A stretch of DNA of 64,000 nucleotides from Malonomonas rubra DSM 5091. Lineage in GTDB: Bacteria; Desulfobacterota; Desulfuromonadia; Desulfuromonadales; Geopsychrobacteraceae. The notes below the pieces were generated by a model, which worked only from the letters and a program-made list of their open reading frames with translations, was not told the origin of the DNA and made no database searches. Position numbers and translations under genes: made by a program. Below, piece by piece: positions 26,994 through 35,406 of this stretch. Location: the NCBI RefSeq assembly GCF_900142125.1, contig NZ_FQZT01000001.1, positions 558,001 through 622,000 of the forward strand, written 5' to 3'. Position 1 is the first letter of the stretch. The number at the start of each line of letters is the position of its first letter.

Positions 26994-27275
26994 ATGCTCA
27001 CAATAACTGATACCGCCTGCGAGAATTTCAAGCAGATCCTGGCGGAAAATCCGGGTAAATCGCTGCGGGTCGTATTTGAAGGCTTTGGCTGAGGTGGTCC
27101 CAGCCTGGGATTAGTTCTGGACGAACTAAAAGAAGAAGAAAGCACTGTAGAAGTAAATGGCATCGACCTGGCTATTGCCGATCATATTTTGCCGTACACC
27201 AAAGATTGTAAAATCGACTACATCAGCAACGCCCACGGACAAGGCTTTGCCATTGTTCCCAGCTACGGCTGCTGA
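26994..27275 (+). CDS. HesB-like selenoprotein (in-frame TGA read as Sec33)
   Basis: 93 residues if TGA at 27090-27092 is selenocysteine. The frame is open from ATG (GAGGAGG upstream) to TGA at 27273-27275, and both halves belong to one HesB/IscA-like domain: TDTACENFKQILAENPGKSLRVVFEGFG-U-GGPSLGLVLDEL...DGIDLAIAD-type continuation and a C-terminal GC. In HesB/IscA relatives the position is Cys (GxGCxGP). An 8-bp hairpin TGGTCCCA-GCC-TGGGATTA (27095-27113) starts three bases after the TGA, as expected for a bacterial SECIS. HesB-like selenoproteins are known in Desulfuromonadales. Probably redox or Fe-S related. No sel genes are in the window. Confidence 0.9.
27095..27113 (+). promoter_or_regulatory. 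Candidate bacterial SECIS element
   Basis: Stem-loop immediately downstream of the in-frame TGA of the HesB-like gene; 8 pairs including G-U, loop GCC. Within coding sequence, as bacterial SECIS elements are. Confidence 0.7.
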
Positions 27276-27297
27276 TTTTTAGATTCAGAAACAATTA

Positions 27298-27329
27298 AGG
27301 GCGCCGCGTAGCTAATCAACGCGGCGCCC
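27298..27329. terminator. Strong bidirectional terminator
   Basis: GGGCGCCGCG / CGCGGCGCCC perfect 10-bp stem with a long T-run on the plus side. It terminates the selenoprotein gene and lies 30 bases beyond the convergent cytochrome bd operon. Confidence 0.92.
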
Positions 27330-27357
27330 TTTTTTTATTTTTTTCAAATATATAGGT

Positions 27358-27441
27358 TTACAGCAGGTCAATCTTTTCCAAAATCTTGACTGACGCAAAG
27401 TAAGAGGCAGTCAGCATAATTATCCATAGAATTAACAGCAT
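27358..27441 (-). CDS. 27-residue membrane peptide after cydB (CydX/CydS-like)
   Basis: ATG-TAA frame coding one hydrophobic helix (LLILWIIMLTASYFASV) and a short charged end (KILEKIDLL). GAAGGAG lies about nine bases upstream of the ATG. It begins 22 bases after the cydB stop, the position of the small third subunit (CydX, CydS) of cytochrome bd in other bacteria. The sequence is not recognisably CydX, so the assignment rests on size, topology and position. Confidence 0.6.
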   Translation of the reverse strand: MLLILWIIMLTASYFASVKILEKIDLL

Positions 27442-27463
27442 AATCTAAATCTCCTTCATCTGA

Positions 27464-28594
27464 TCAGTAGCTCTTATCATCAGCAGCAAGTTCATCAATG
27501 CTCAGCTTTTTACTGTCCATCTGACGCCAGACCCAGGCGATGTAAGCCAGAACAAAGGGCACGCCAAGAGCCACGTAGGACATCATTGTCAGGGTGTAAT
27601 GACTGCTCGATGCATTGTAGATCGTCAGGCTGCTGGCGAGGTCAACTTTAGACGGATAGAAAGAGGTGTTGTTATAGCCGGCCATAGAAAAGATTGCCAA
27701 GCAGGTCAACACGGTACCGAGACCGGCGAACCAGATACCCCTGACCGATGCGGTAAAGCGATTGATCACAACACCGGCAACCACCAGAACCAAGCCAGCC
27801 AGCAGCATAATCAGTACCAGCGGCATTTCAAGCAGATTATTCAGGTATTTGCCCGGCTCCATGCCGACCATACCGTTGGCCGGATCAACAGCGTAGCCAT
27901 CCATGGTGACGAAGCTGTAGAGCAGGTAAAGCAGAAACGGCAGCGCGCAGAGCAGATTGTTGAAACTCGACTTCTTAAGCCGCTCGACCAGGCTGTCGTG
28001 GTCGAGGTTGTTGGCCAGATAGAGTGCGCCGAGAACCCGTGCCAGGAAAACCAGGAACAGGCCAAAGCTGAGGTTGAAAACGTTGAATGCGGCTTCCAAA
28101 CCACGCAGTGGATTGGTCCACTGCACCAGGTTGTAATCGTTGAGCACGAAGTTGGAACCGGTAAAGAAGGTTCCAACAGCAGCGCCGATCAGCAGCACAC
28201 CGATCGAACCGTTGATGAACATGAACTTTTCGTACACCGCCTGACCGAGAAAGTTATTCGGCTTACGACGGTACTCGTAACTGACCGCCTGAATAATGAA
28301 AGTAAACAGAATCGCAATCCAGACCCAGTAAGCACCACCGAAGCTGGACGCATAAAACAGTGGGAAAGAGGCGTAGAAAGCACCACCGAACAGAACCAGC
28401 GTGGTGAACGTCAGCTCCCATTTCCGGCCGAGGGAATTGACCATCAGGGTTTTTTCGTCTTCATCGTCAGTCAGGGTCAGAAGCAGTGTCTGCCCGCCCT
28501 GGACGAAGGTCAGGAAAACAAACAGGGAACCGACAACAGAAACAATCAGCCACCAGAGCTGCTGCAGGGTCGACCAATCAAGGCTGCCAATCAT
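27464..28594 (-). CDS. cydB: Cytochrome bd ubiquinol oxidase subunit II
   Basis: 376 residues with about eight to nine transmembrane helices; family features at the start (QLWWLIVSVVGSLFVFLTFVQGGQTLL) and near SLGRKWELTF. Partner of CydA in the haem b/b/d quinol oxidase that reduces oxygen with high affinity. Its ATG overlaps the cydA stop (ATGA), so the two subunits are translationally coupled. In a mainly anaerobic organism it probably serves oxygen scavenging. Confidence 0.95.
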   Translation of the reverse strand: MIGSLDWSTLQQLWWLIVSVVGSLFVFLTFVQGGQTLLLTLTDDEDEKTLMVNSLGRKWELTFTTLVLFGGAFYASFPLFYASSFGGAYWVWIAILFTFIIQAVSYEYRRKPNNFLGQAVYEKFMFINGSIGVLLIGAAVGTFFTGSNFVLNDYNLVQWTNPLRGLEAAFNVFNLSFGLFLVFLARVLGALYLANNLDHDSLVERLKKSSFNNLLCALPFLLYLLYSFVTMDGYAVDPANGMVGMEPGKYLNNLLEMPLVLIMLLAGLVLVVAGVVINRFTASVRGIWFAGLGTVLTCLAIFSMAGYNNTSFYPSKVDLASSLTIYNASSSHYTLTMMSYVALGVPFVLAYIAWVWRQMDSKKLSIDELAADDKSY

Positions 28595-30132
28595 ACGTCA
28601 CCTCCTTTGGGACCGAGCGAAATCTGCTTGGCCATAATCTTTAATTCTGCGATCAGCAGAGCAGTAAAAAGGAGTAGGAACATAAAGAAGGTCACAACGA
28701 CAGTTCCGGTATCCAGATTGGACCGCGCAACCGTAACCGGCAACATATCCTGAATCGCCCACGGCTGACGTCCCACCTCGCTGACAATCCAGCCTGCCTG
28801 CTGAGCGATATAACCGAGGAAAACCGAAACGATACCGGCGACGTGCAGCCCCCACATGCTCTCAAGTTTGTTTTTATAGGCAAAGTAGAGGTAAGCCAGG
28901 AACAACACAATAAAGAAGGTTCCCAGGCCGACCATGACGCGGAAAGCATAGAAAACCAGAGAAACCGGCGGCACCGCCTGATCAACCGATTGCAGGTAAC
29001 CGTAACCGAGGAAATCGCGGTTCTTGTCAAACTCGGTCAAAGCAGTTGCCGCACCCGGCTCATCGCCAGCTTTCTTCGCCGCCTTGTACGCTGCCAAGCT
29101 GCTGATTGCAGCCTGACCGCGGGTAATCTTCTCGTCAACCCCGACAATATTCTGTTCACTGTTCCCGTAAGCCAGGTCTTTAATCCCGGGAACAAACCCA
29201 TCCATCGAACGGGTCGCGAGAACCGACAACACACCCGGAACCTGGATATCAAAAATGAAAGCCTCCTCGTCGTTATCCAGTTCTTTCATCGGGTTCGGCA
29301 CACCGGCAACAACCAGTCCGGCGCCAGTCTCTCCTTCCCAAAGAGCCTCCATCGCCGCCAGCTTCATCGGTTGAGTGCTGGCAGTCACGTAGGCGTGCTC
29401 ATCACCGGAGAAAGCAACGAACAACGAACTGAACAACCCGAAAACAGCGGCAACGGCAATTGAACGCTTGGCGAAGAGAATGTGTTCTTTACGGATCAGG
29501 TACCAGCTTGAAATCGCGACGACGAAAAGCGAGGCAAGCAGAAAACCGGAACTGGTGGCGTGAGTAAAATGGCCGATCGCAACCGGGGAGGAGATCACCG
29601 CCCAGAGGTCCTGCATTTCAAACCGCGCCATATCAACGTTGAACTTCATGCCGACCGGGTTCTGCATCCAGCCGTTAGCAACAAGAATCCAGAGCGCCGA
29701 CAAGTTGGAACCGACCGCAACCATCCAGGTCGAGAACAGGTGGAATTTTTTCGTCACCCGATCCCAGCCGAAAAACATGACAGCAAAGAATGTCGCTTCG
29801 AGGAAGAATGCAAAAATGCCTTCAATCGCCAGCGGCGCGCCGAAGATATCGCCGACCATCCAGGAATAATTCGACCAGTTGGTTCCGAATTCGAACTCAA
29901 GGATGATCCCGGTCGCAACACCGATCGCGAAATTGATCCCGAATAAAGTCATCCAGAATTTGGTCAAACGTTTCCACTCTTCGTTCCCCGTGCGCACGTA
30001 AATCGATTCGAAAAACGCACAGAGGAAGGATAGCCCCAGGGTCAGGGGCACGAAGATCCAGTGATACATCGCCGTCAGGGCAAATGTCGCCCGTGCCCAG
30101 TTGACCTGGCTTACGTCGATTTGCTCAATCAC
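28591..30132 (-). CDS. cydA: Cytochrome bd ubiquinol oxidase subunit I
   Basis: 513 residues. Haem-ligand region MYHWIFVPLTLGLSF near the N-terminus, SPVAIGHFTHA in the middle and the conserved GRQPW of the quinol-site side are visible. The loop between helices 6 and 7 is long, as in the E. coli type. Start: a GTG preceded by GGGAGG at six bases; the ORF's earlier start lacks a ribosome site. It overlaps cydB by four bases and is preceded by the DUF4492 gene. Confidence 0.95.
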   Translation of the reverse strand: MIEQIDVSQVNWARATFALTAMYHWIFVPLTLGLSFLCAFFESIYVRTGNEEWKRLTKFWMTLFGINFAIGVATGIILEFEFGTNWSNYSWMVGDIFGAPLAIEGIFAFFLEATFFAVMFFGWDRVTKKFHLFSTWMVAVGSNLSALWILVANGWMQNPVGMKFNVDMARFEMQDLWAVISSPVAIGHFTHATSSGFLLASLFVVAISSWYLIRKEHILFAKRSIAVAAVFGLFSSLFVAFSGDEHAYVTASTQPMKLAAMEALWEGETGAGLVVAGVPNPMKELDNDEEAFIFDIQVPGVLSVLATRSMDGFVPGIKDLAYGNSEQNIVGVDEKITRGQAAISSLAAYKAAKKAGDEPGAATALTEFDKNRDFLGYGYLQSVDQAVPPVSLVFYAFRVMVGLGTFFIVLFLAYLYFAYKNKLESMWGLHVAGIVSVFLGYIAQQAGWIVSEVGRQPWAIQDMLPVTVARSNLDTGTVVVTFFMFLLLFTALLIAELKIMAKQISLGPKGGDV

Positions 30133-30205
30133 ACTCTGCCTCCCATGTTGATGTTTGAGCCGCACTGCGGCCGGAGAAAAATGATTCGTTAAAGACCGAT
30201 TGACT

Positions 30206-30436
30206 TCAGGGCTTGTTCACGTCCGCACGGTCCTGCACCTGTGTCAGGTTCTGCAGGACATGATCAGCTCTTTCCGCATCGGTGGAAAAATTTGTGGCAA
30301 GAAAGTTCGGGAAAAAGAAGGTTTTCAGAATTGCAAACATGATGAACAGTTTGATAAAAATTAGCTTCCACAGCGTTCGCCCCACAACCATGGAACGAAA
30401 ACCGTCGTAATACATACTGAAAACGTTTCTAAACAT
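30206..30436 (-). CDS. DUF4492 small membrane protein, cytochrome bd-linked
   Basis: 76 residues. YYDGFRSMVVGRTLWKLIFIKLFIMFAILKTFFFPNFL is the DUF4492 signature (one long hydrophobic helix after a GRTLW motif). Such proteins are found next to cydAB in epsilonproteobacteria and Bacteroidetes, which supports a role in bd oxidase assembly or stability. It is 73 bases upstream of cydA on the same strand. The remaining tail is hydrophilic. Confidence 0.85.
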   Translation of the reverse strand: MFRNVFSMYYDGFRSMVVGRTLWKLIFIKLFIMFAILKTFFFPNFLATNFSTDAERADHVLQNLTQVQDRADVNKP

Positions 30437-30678
30437 TCATCATCCCGATTTCGAGTTCAAGATTTCGGCAACAAATTAATATCTAACATGGTAAGAATTT
30501 ACACCTTAATATCCATATGTCAAGCAAAATGTCACCAATCAGGTCATATATCACCCGGAAGCCAACATCCTGTTTATATTGATATTTAAATATTAGCCAT
30601 GCTGCAGCGTGGATTCGCTAAAACAAATATGCTATTGAACAGAGATAACTTTTTTCAGCCGAAGGATCTCTACCAAAC

Positions 30679-32511
30679 GTGCCAAAACCAACTGCAAACA
30701 ACAGCCACCTGCCGACCAGTCGCAAGGAGATGCAGGCCCGAAACTGGGACGAACTTGACGTCCTGTTCGTCACCGGCGATGCCTACATCGACCACCCGGC
30801 GTTCGGCACACCGCTGCTGGCGCGCCTGCTGGAAGCAGAGGGCTACCGAGTCGGCATCCTCGCCCAGCCCGACTGGAAAAACCAGGACAGTTTTCTAGAG
30901 ATGGGCCGACCGCGCCTGTTTGCCGCAATCTCTGCCGGGGCCATGGACTCGATGGTCAATCACTACACGGCGGCAAAAAAGATCCGTCGCGACGATGCCT
31001 ACACACCGGGCGGCGGCGCCGGAAAACGGCCCAATCGAGCCGTTATCGCCTACACTGCTGCGGCCAAAGGAGCGTTTAAAGGGCTGCCGACAGTTATTGG
31101 CGGGATCGAAGCCAGTTTGCGCAGGCTGGCCCATTATGACTATTGGGACGATAAAGTGCGCCGCTCGGTCCTGGCCGACAGTAAAGCCGATCTGCTGCTC
31201 TACGGCATGGCGGAAACTGCGCTGCTGGAAATCACCCGCAGGCTGGCAGCTGGCGAAGACATCAAGCAGATCACGGATGTCCGTGGGACTGCTTTGTTCT
31301 GCAACACCTCACCACCCGATGCTGTCGAACTGCCGAGTTTTGAAGACGTTAGCGAAAACACTGATAGCTACAACCGCATGTTCAAACTGGCAAGCGAGCA
31401 GCTGAACCCGTTTTCCGGCAAACCCCTGACACAGGCCCACGGAACCCGTACCCTGTTGATCAATCCACCCGCGTTACCCCTGACGGAAACCGAGCTCGAC
31501 CGGGTTTATGCCCTGCCCTTCACCCGGCGACCGCACCCAAACCACACCGAAAAGATCCCGGCCTTTGAACAGATCCGCAACTCGATCACCAGTCACCGCG
31601 GCTGTTTTGGCGGCTGCGCCTTCTGCGCCATTACCCATCATCAGGGCAAAACAATCCAGTCACGCTCCGAACAGTCAATCCTGCAGGAGATCGACCGACT
31701 GGCCGAACAGAAGGATTTCCGCGGCACACTGAGCGATGTCGGTGGCCCGACCGCAAACATGTACGGCCTCGGCTGTGGCAACCCGGAAGCGGAAAAGAGT
31801 TGCCGCCGCGAGAGCTGCCTGTTCCCGGATGTGTGCAAGAACCTGAATACTGGCGATCAGCGTGCCGTGCGCCTGCTGCGAAAAATCAGGCAACGACAGA
31901 AAATCAAGCACGTCTTTGTCGCCTCCGGTATCCGCTACGACTTATTGCAATACCAGCAGAATTATTTCGACGATCTGCTGCAGCACCACGTCAGCGGACT
32001 GCTGAAAGTCGCTCCAGAATCGACCAGCGACCGGGTGACCGACATCATGCGCAAACCGGGTGTGAAACTGTTCACCGATTTCCTGGAAAAATTCCGCCGG
32101 CGCAGCAAGCAGCTCGGATTGCGCCAGGCAATCGTCCCTTACCTGATCAGCAACCACCCCGGTTGCACCTTGGAGGACATGGTCGACGTCGCCCTCTACC
32201 TAAAGCGACACAACCTGCAGGTGGAACAGGTGCAGGATTTCACCCCCACGCCGGGCAGCTTATCGACCTGCATCTACCACACCGGCAAAGATCCGTTCAG
32301 CGGCAGGAACCTGCACGTCCCGCGCTCGACCAAAGAGAAGCGGCTGCAGAAAGCCCTGCTGCTGTATCACAAGCCGGATGCCAAAAAAGACATCCTTGAG
32401 GCGCTACGTCTTTGTAACCGGGAGGATGCTGCCGGCGAACTGTTTGACCAACGCTCACCGAGAAAAAATGCCGGCAGCAACAAACCTCGCCGGCCGAAAA
32501 AGAGAAGATGA
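30679..32511 (+). CDS. YgiQ-family radical SAM protein
   Basis: 610 residues. A B12-binding-like N-terminal part (DVLFVTGDAYIDHPAFGTPLLARLLEAEGYRVGIL) is followed by the radical SAM core, with cluster motif CFGGCAFCAI preceded by SHRG, then VGGPTANMYG and DFTPTPGSLSTCIYHTGKDPF. These are hallmarks of the YgiQ / UPF0313 group, whose substrate is unknown. Start is GTG, chosen because the frame's first good family match begins here and AAGGAT lies upstream. The stop overlaps the next gene's ATG (ATGATG). Confidence 0.92.
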   Translation: MPKPTANNSHLPTSRKEMQARNWDELDVLFVTGDAYIDHPAFGTPLLARLLEAEGYRVGILAQPDWKNQDSFLEMGRPRLFAAISAGAMDSMVNHYTAAKKIRRDDAYTPGGGAGKRPNRAVIAYTAAAKGAFKGLPTVIGGIEASLRRLAHYDYWDDKVRRSVLADSKADLLLYGMAETALLEITRRLAAGEDIKQITDVRGTALFCNTSPPDAVELPSFEDVSENTDSYNRMFKLASEQLNPFSGKPLTQAHGTRTLLINPPALPLTETELDRVYALPFTRRPHPNHTEKIPAFEQIRNSITSHRGCFGGCAFCAITHHQGKTIQSRSEQSILQEIDRLAEQKDFRGTLSDVGGPTANMYGLGCGNPEAEKSCRRESCLFPDVCKNLNTGDQRAVRLLRKIRQRQKIKHVFVASGIRYDLLQYQQNYFDDLLQHHVSGLLKVAPESTSDRVTDIMRKPGVKLFTDFLEKFRRRSKQLGLRQAIVPYLISNHPGCTLEDMVDVALYLKRHNLQVEQVQDFTPTPGSLSTCIYHTGKDPFSGRNLHVPRSTKEKRLQKALLLYHKPDAKKDILEALRLCNREDAAGELFDQRSPRKNAGSNKPRRPKKRR

Positions 32512-33986
32512 TGCTCCTGCGCCCGCTATCGACCTTTCTATTTCTGCTGCTTATCAATCTGCCGCCTCACGCCTATTGCAGTGAGCTGCAACAACTTCTC
32601 ACTCCGCTACTGTCTGCGTATCCGCAGCAGTCCGGCGCCTATGTGCTCGAAAAGGGGGAGGAGGCACTACTGGCACGGGCATGGCTGGCCGATCGTGCTG
32701 AACAGAGCATCGAAGTACAGTATTTCATCTGGAGCAACGACAACATCGGCACACTGGCCACCGAGAGCCTGTTGCGCGCGGCCGAGCGTGGCGTACAGGT
32801 GCGTGTGCTGGTCGATGACCTGATGATCGACGCTCCAGACGATTTTCTGCTCGCGCTGGCAGCTCACCCGAAGATCGATATCTGTATTTACAATCCGCAG
32901 CACAAAGTCGGCACCTCGAAACCGAAACGGGTGCTGAACATCTTCACCAATTTTCGCGGCATCAACCAGCGGATGCACGACAAAACCTTCATCGTCGATG
33001 GGCAGGTCTGCATCACCGGCGGCCGCAACATGGCCGACGAATATTTCGATTACGACCAGAAATATAATTTCCGCGACCGCGACATCCTGCTGATTGGACC
33101 GGTTGCCGGAGAAATTCAAACCAGCTTTGAAAAATTCTGGCAGAACGAACTGGCCCATCCGGTGGAAAAACTACTGAAGGATTCCACGCAGCCGGGACCC
33201 AAAAGAATCAAAGAAATTTACCGAGAGCTGCATGACTATGCATTGGACAAGGATAATTTTGCCCCGGAAGTGAAACAGGCTCTTGCAGACTTGCCGGATA
33301 AATTCAAATATCTGATCGACAACCTGGTTTGGGATCAGCCTGCATTCATCAGCGACGTTCCGGGCAAAAACAGCGGTAAGCAGGGCCTTGGCGGCGGCGG
33401 TCGCACTACCGGCGAACTGGCCGATGCATTACGTGGCGCACAGAAACGGATCACCATTCAGTCGCCCTACCTGGTATTGCCGGAGGGCGGACTTGAGCTG
33501 TTCAGGGAATTGATTTCCTGCGGCGTGCAGGTGCGCATCAGCACAAACTCACTGCTTTCCACCGACAATCTGCAGGCTTTCAGCGGTTACAGCAAACAGC
33601 GCAAAGATCTGTTTGAAGCAGGCATCGAAATTTTCGAATTCAAACCACAGCCGGCTATTCAGAAAGAGTTGATCGAGCGCTACGCCAAACTGGAAAAACA
33701 GGCGCCGATTTTCGCCATCCACGCCAAAACCCTGGTGATTGATGGCAAACAGCTTTACATCGGCACATTCAATCTCGATCCTCGCTCCGCCAACCTGAAC
33801 ACAGAAGTCGGAGTTATTATCGACAACATGCAGCTGGCAGGCATCGTCGAAAAACAGATCGAACGCGATATCCAGCCGGAAAACAGTTGGCACAGCGCTA
33901 CCGAAACTCCAGATCGCCGTGCTCCACTTTGGAAGCGGATCAAGCTCGGGTTCTGGAAATTACTGCCGCTGGAAAAACTGCTTTAA
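32508..33986 (+). CDS. Phospholipase D-family protein (cardiolipin synthase-like), exported
   Basis: 492 residues. A signal peptide or anchor (LLRPLSTFLFLLLINLPPHAYC) precedes two HKD catalytic motifs: HDKTFIVDGQVCITGGRN and HAKTLVIDGKQLYIGTFN. YFIWSNDNIG and STNSLLSTDN are typical of the PLD/cardiolipin-synthase superfamily. It probably acts on phospholipids at the outer face of the inner membrane or in the periplasm. Start overlaps the ygiQ-like stop by four bases. Confidence 0.88.
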   Translation: MMLLRPLSTFLFLLLINLPPHAYCSELQQLLTPLLSAYPQQSGAYVLEKGEEALLARAWLADRAEQSIEVQYFIWSNDNIGTLATESLLRAAERGVQVRVLVDDLMIDAPDDFLLALAAHPKIDICIYNPQHKVGTSKPKRVLNIFTNFRGINQRMHDKTFIVDGQVCITGGRNMADEYFDYDQKYNFRDRDILLIGPVAGEIQTSFEKFWQNELAHPVEKLLKDSTQPGPKRIKEIYRELHDYALDKDNFAPEVKQALADLPDKFKYLIDNLVWDQPAFISDVPGKNSGKQGLGGGGRTTGELADALRGAQKRITIQSPYLVLPEGGLELFRELISCGVQVRISTNSLLSTDNLQAFSGYSKQRKDLFEAGIEIFEFKPQPAIQKELIERYAKLEKQAPIFAIHAKTLVIDGKQLYIGTFNLDPRSANLNTEVGVIIDNMQLAGIVEKQIERDIQPENSWHSATETPDRRAPLWKRIKLGFWKLLPLEKLL

Positions 33987-33994
33987 ACAATTCC

Positions 33995-34011
33995 GGGGGG
34001 GGGGGGGGGGG
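33995..34011. repeat. G17 homopolymer
   Basis: Seventeen consecutive G on the plus strand, nine bases after the PLD-family stop and just before a terminator. No gene is interrupted by it. Confidence 0.8.
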
Positions 34012-34022
34012 CTGAGCATAAA

Positions 34023-34058
34023 AAAAGCGGGATGAACGGCAGAGTCCATCCCGCTTTT
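34023..34058. terminator. Bidirectional terminator
   Basis: AAAAGCGGGATG / CCATCCCGCTTTT hairpin between the convergent PLD-family and cytochrome genes. Confidence 0.85.
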
Positions 34059-34077
34059 GTGTTTATTGCAGATCTTT

Positions 34078-35139
34078 TTAAATGCCGTCTTTGGCGGTAT
34101 GACAAACCAGGCAACCACAGGCAGCGGCATCACCTCCACTGACACACTCATTTTCATAATCCCAGCGCAGCATATCCGGATAGGGTGAGCCATGCGCACG
34201 ATGACAGGAGAGGCAAGTGACCACGTCACTGTCATGAGTAATTGTCGATGGAACAGATCCATCAAGAGTCTGTTTCGCCACCGGCGCCAGTGGGTCATAG
34301 GTCGTGTAGTCAGCGTACTCACCTGAATTCGGCAGAACGACATCAGAGGGGTGGCGAATCCAAACTCCCAGCGGACCAACGATCATACTGTTGTGGAAAT
34401 TTTCATGGCAGCCGGTACAAAGAGAACCGATACTGTTTTCGTAAGGGTAATAGGAGTCCCCATCACTATAGTTGGTCGCACCTTTGTAAACATTATGAGC
34501 AATCGAAGATGGATTCTGCTCCCAGTCGGCATCTTCTACTCCGATCACACCGGGCTTACCCACAGCAGTGGTTCCAGTATCGGTCGGATCAGCAGCATCC
34601 ATTGCGCTCCCGAGAAAGCGATACCAGCCATCCGCCTGCCCGGCGATGCCATCAGCATCACCAGTCGCATGGTGCCTCGGCCAATGGCAGCTCTCGCACC
34701 CTTTTTCGAGAGCGGCATGGCAAACAGCGCAATTGTCGAGTGATGCAAACCCGGGATCCCCCCCTGGGGCCATAGACAAGGTGCTATCCTGGCCAACGAT
34801 ACCGAAAACATTGTGCCCGTGGTTATCACCATTTTCGACCACCCAGTGAAAATTACCACCGGCAAGAGGCTTTGTTGGGGCTGCCTGATTATAGACAATC
34901 GGCACCCGGGATGAGCCAACTGTCACAATCGTGGAACTGGTCGTACTGGAGTGACAACCGACACAGTCGCTTGTCAGCAGTTTGCCAACCGGGCCGCCTG
35001 AGGCGATAACACTGCCATCCTGGCTGTCGTGCATGGTGTGACAATCAACACAATCACCTGTTATGGCAGCAGACGCGGCAGCAGAACAGCACAACGACAG
35101 AGCAATAAGCAAAAGTTTTACTTTTCTACGCATTTTCAT
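34078..35139 (-). CDS. OmcS/OmcE-like multiheme cytochrome, second copy
   Basis: 353 residues with a signal peptide ending near SAAASA. Seven CXXCH motifs in order: CVDCH, CVGCH, CAVCH, CESCH, CTGCH, CLSCH, CLVCH. The frame is the same as in the 9.3-kb paralogue: GDCVDCHTMHDSQDG at the start, GGNFHW...HGHN, MAPGG, CTGCHENFHNS followed by IRHPSD, CLSCHRAHGSPYPDMLRWDYE, and CLVCHTAKDG at the end. From the OmcS/OmcE family it is inferred to be exported and to take part in extracellular electron transfer. Start: ATG at 35139 (or 35133); the upstream extension lacks a ribosome site. Monocistronic. Confidence 0.88.
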   Translation of the reverse strand: MKMRRKVKLLLIALSLCCSAAASAAITGDCVDCHTMHDSQDGSVIASGGPVGKLLTSDCVGCHSSTTSSTIVTVGSSRVPIVYNQAAPTKPLAGGNFHWVVENGDNHGHNVFGIVGQDSTLSMAPGGDPGFASLDNCAVCHAALEKGCESCHWPRHHATGDADGIAGQADGWYRFLGSAMDAADPTDTGTTAVGKPGVIGVEDADWEQNPSSIAHNVYKGATNYSDGDSYYPYENSIGSLCTGCHENFHNSMIVGPLGVWIRHPSDVVLPNSGEYADYTTYDPLAPVAKQTLDGSVPSTITHDSDVVTCLSCHRAHGSPYPDMLRWDYENECVSGGDAAACGCLVCHTAKDGI

Positions 35140-35406
35140 TTCATGGCTTTCTGATAGGCAAATAAAACAGCAAGCTGATTGCAAAAGAGAAAATCGTCAA
35201 ACAATCATTTCAAGCCCTTAGCAATCACCGAAAAAAAGTTCAAAAAACCTTTTTAATGAAACCAAGAAGAGAATAATTAAGCTATATATTTCAATATGTT
35301 ACACTCATAAAAGAACAAGATCAAGAAACAATTTAACAACAAAAGACAGCGAAGGCGAGACCAATACGACCTCGCCCCACAAAAGCACTTCCTGCAGATG
35401 TAGAAA

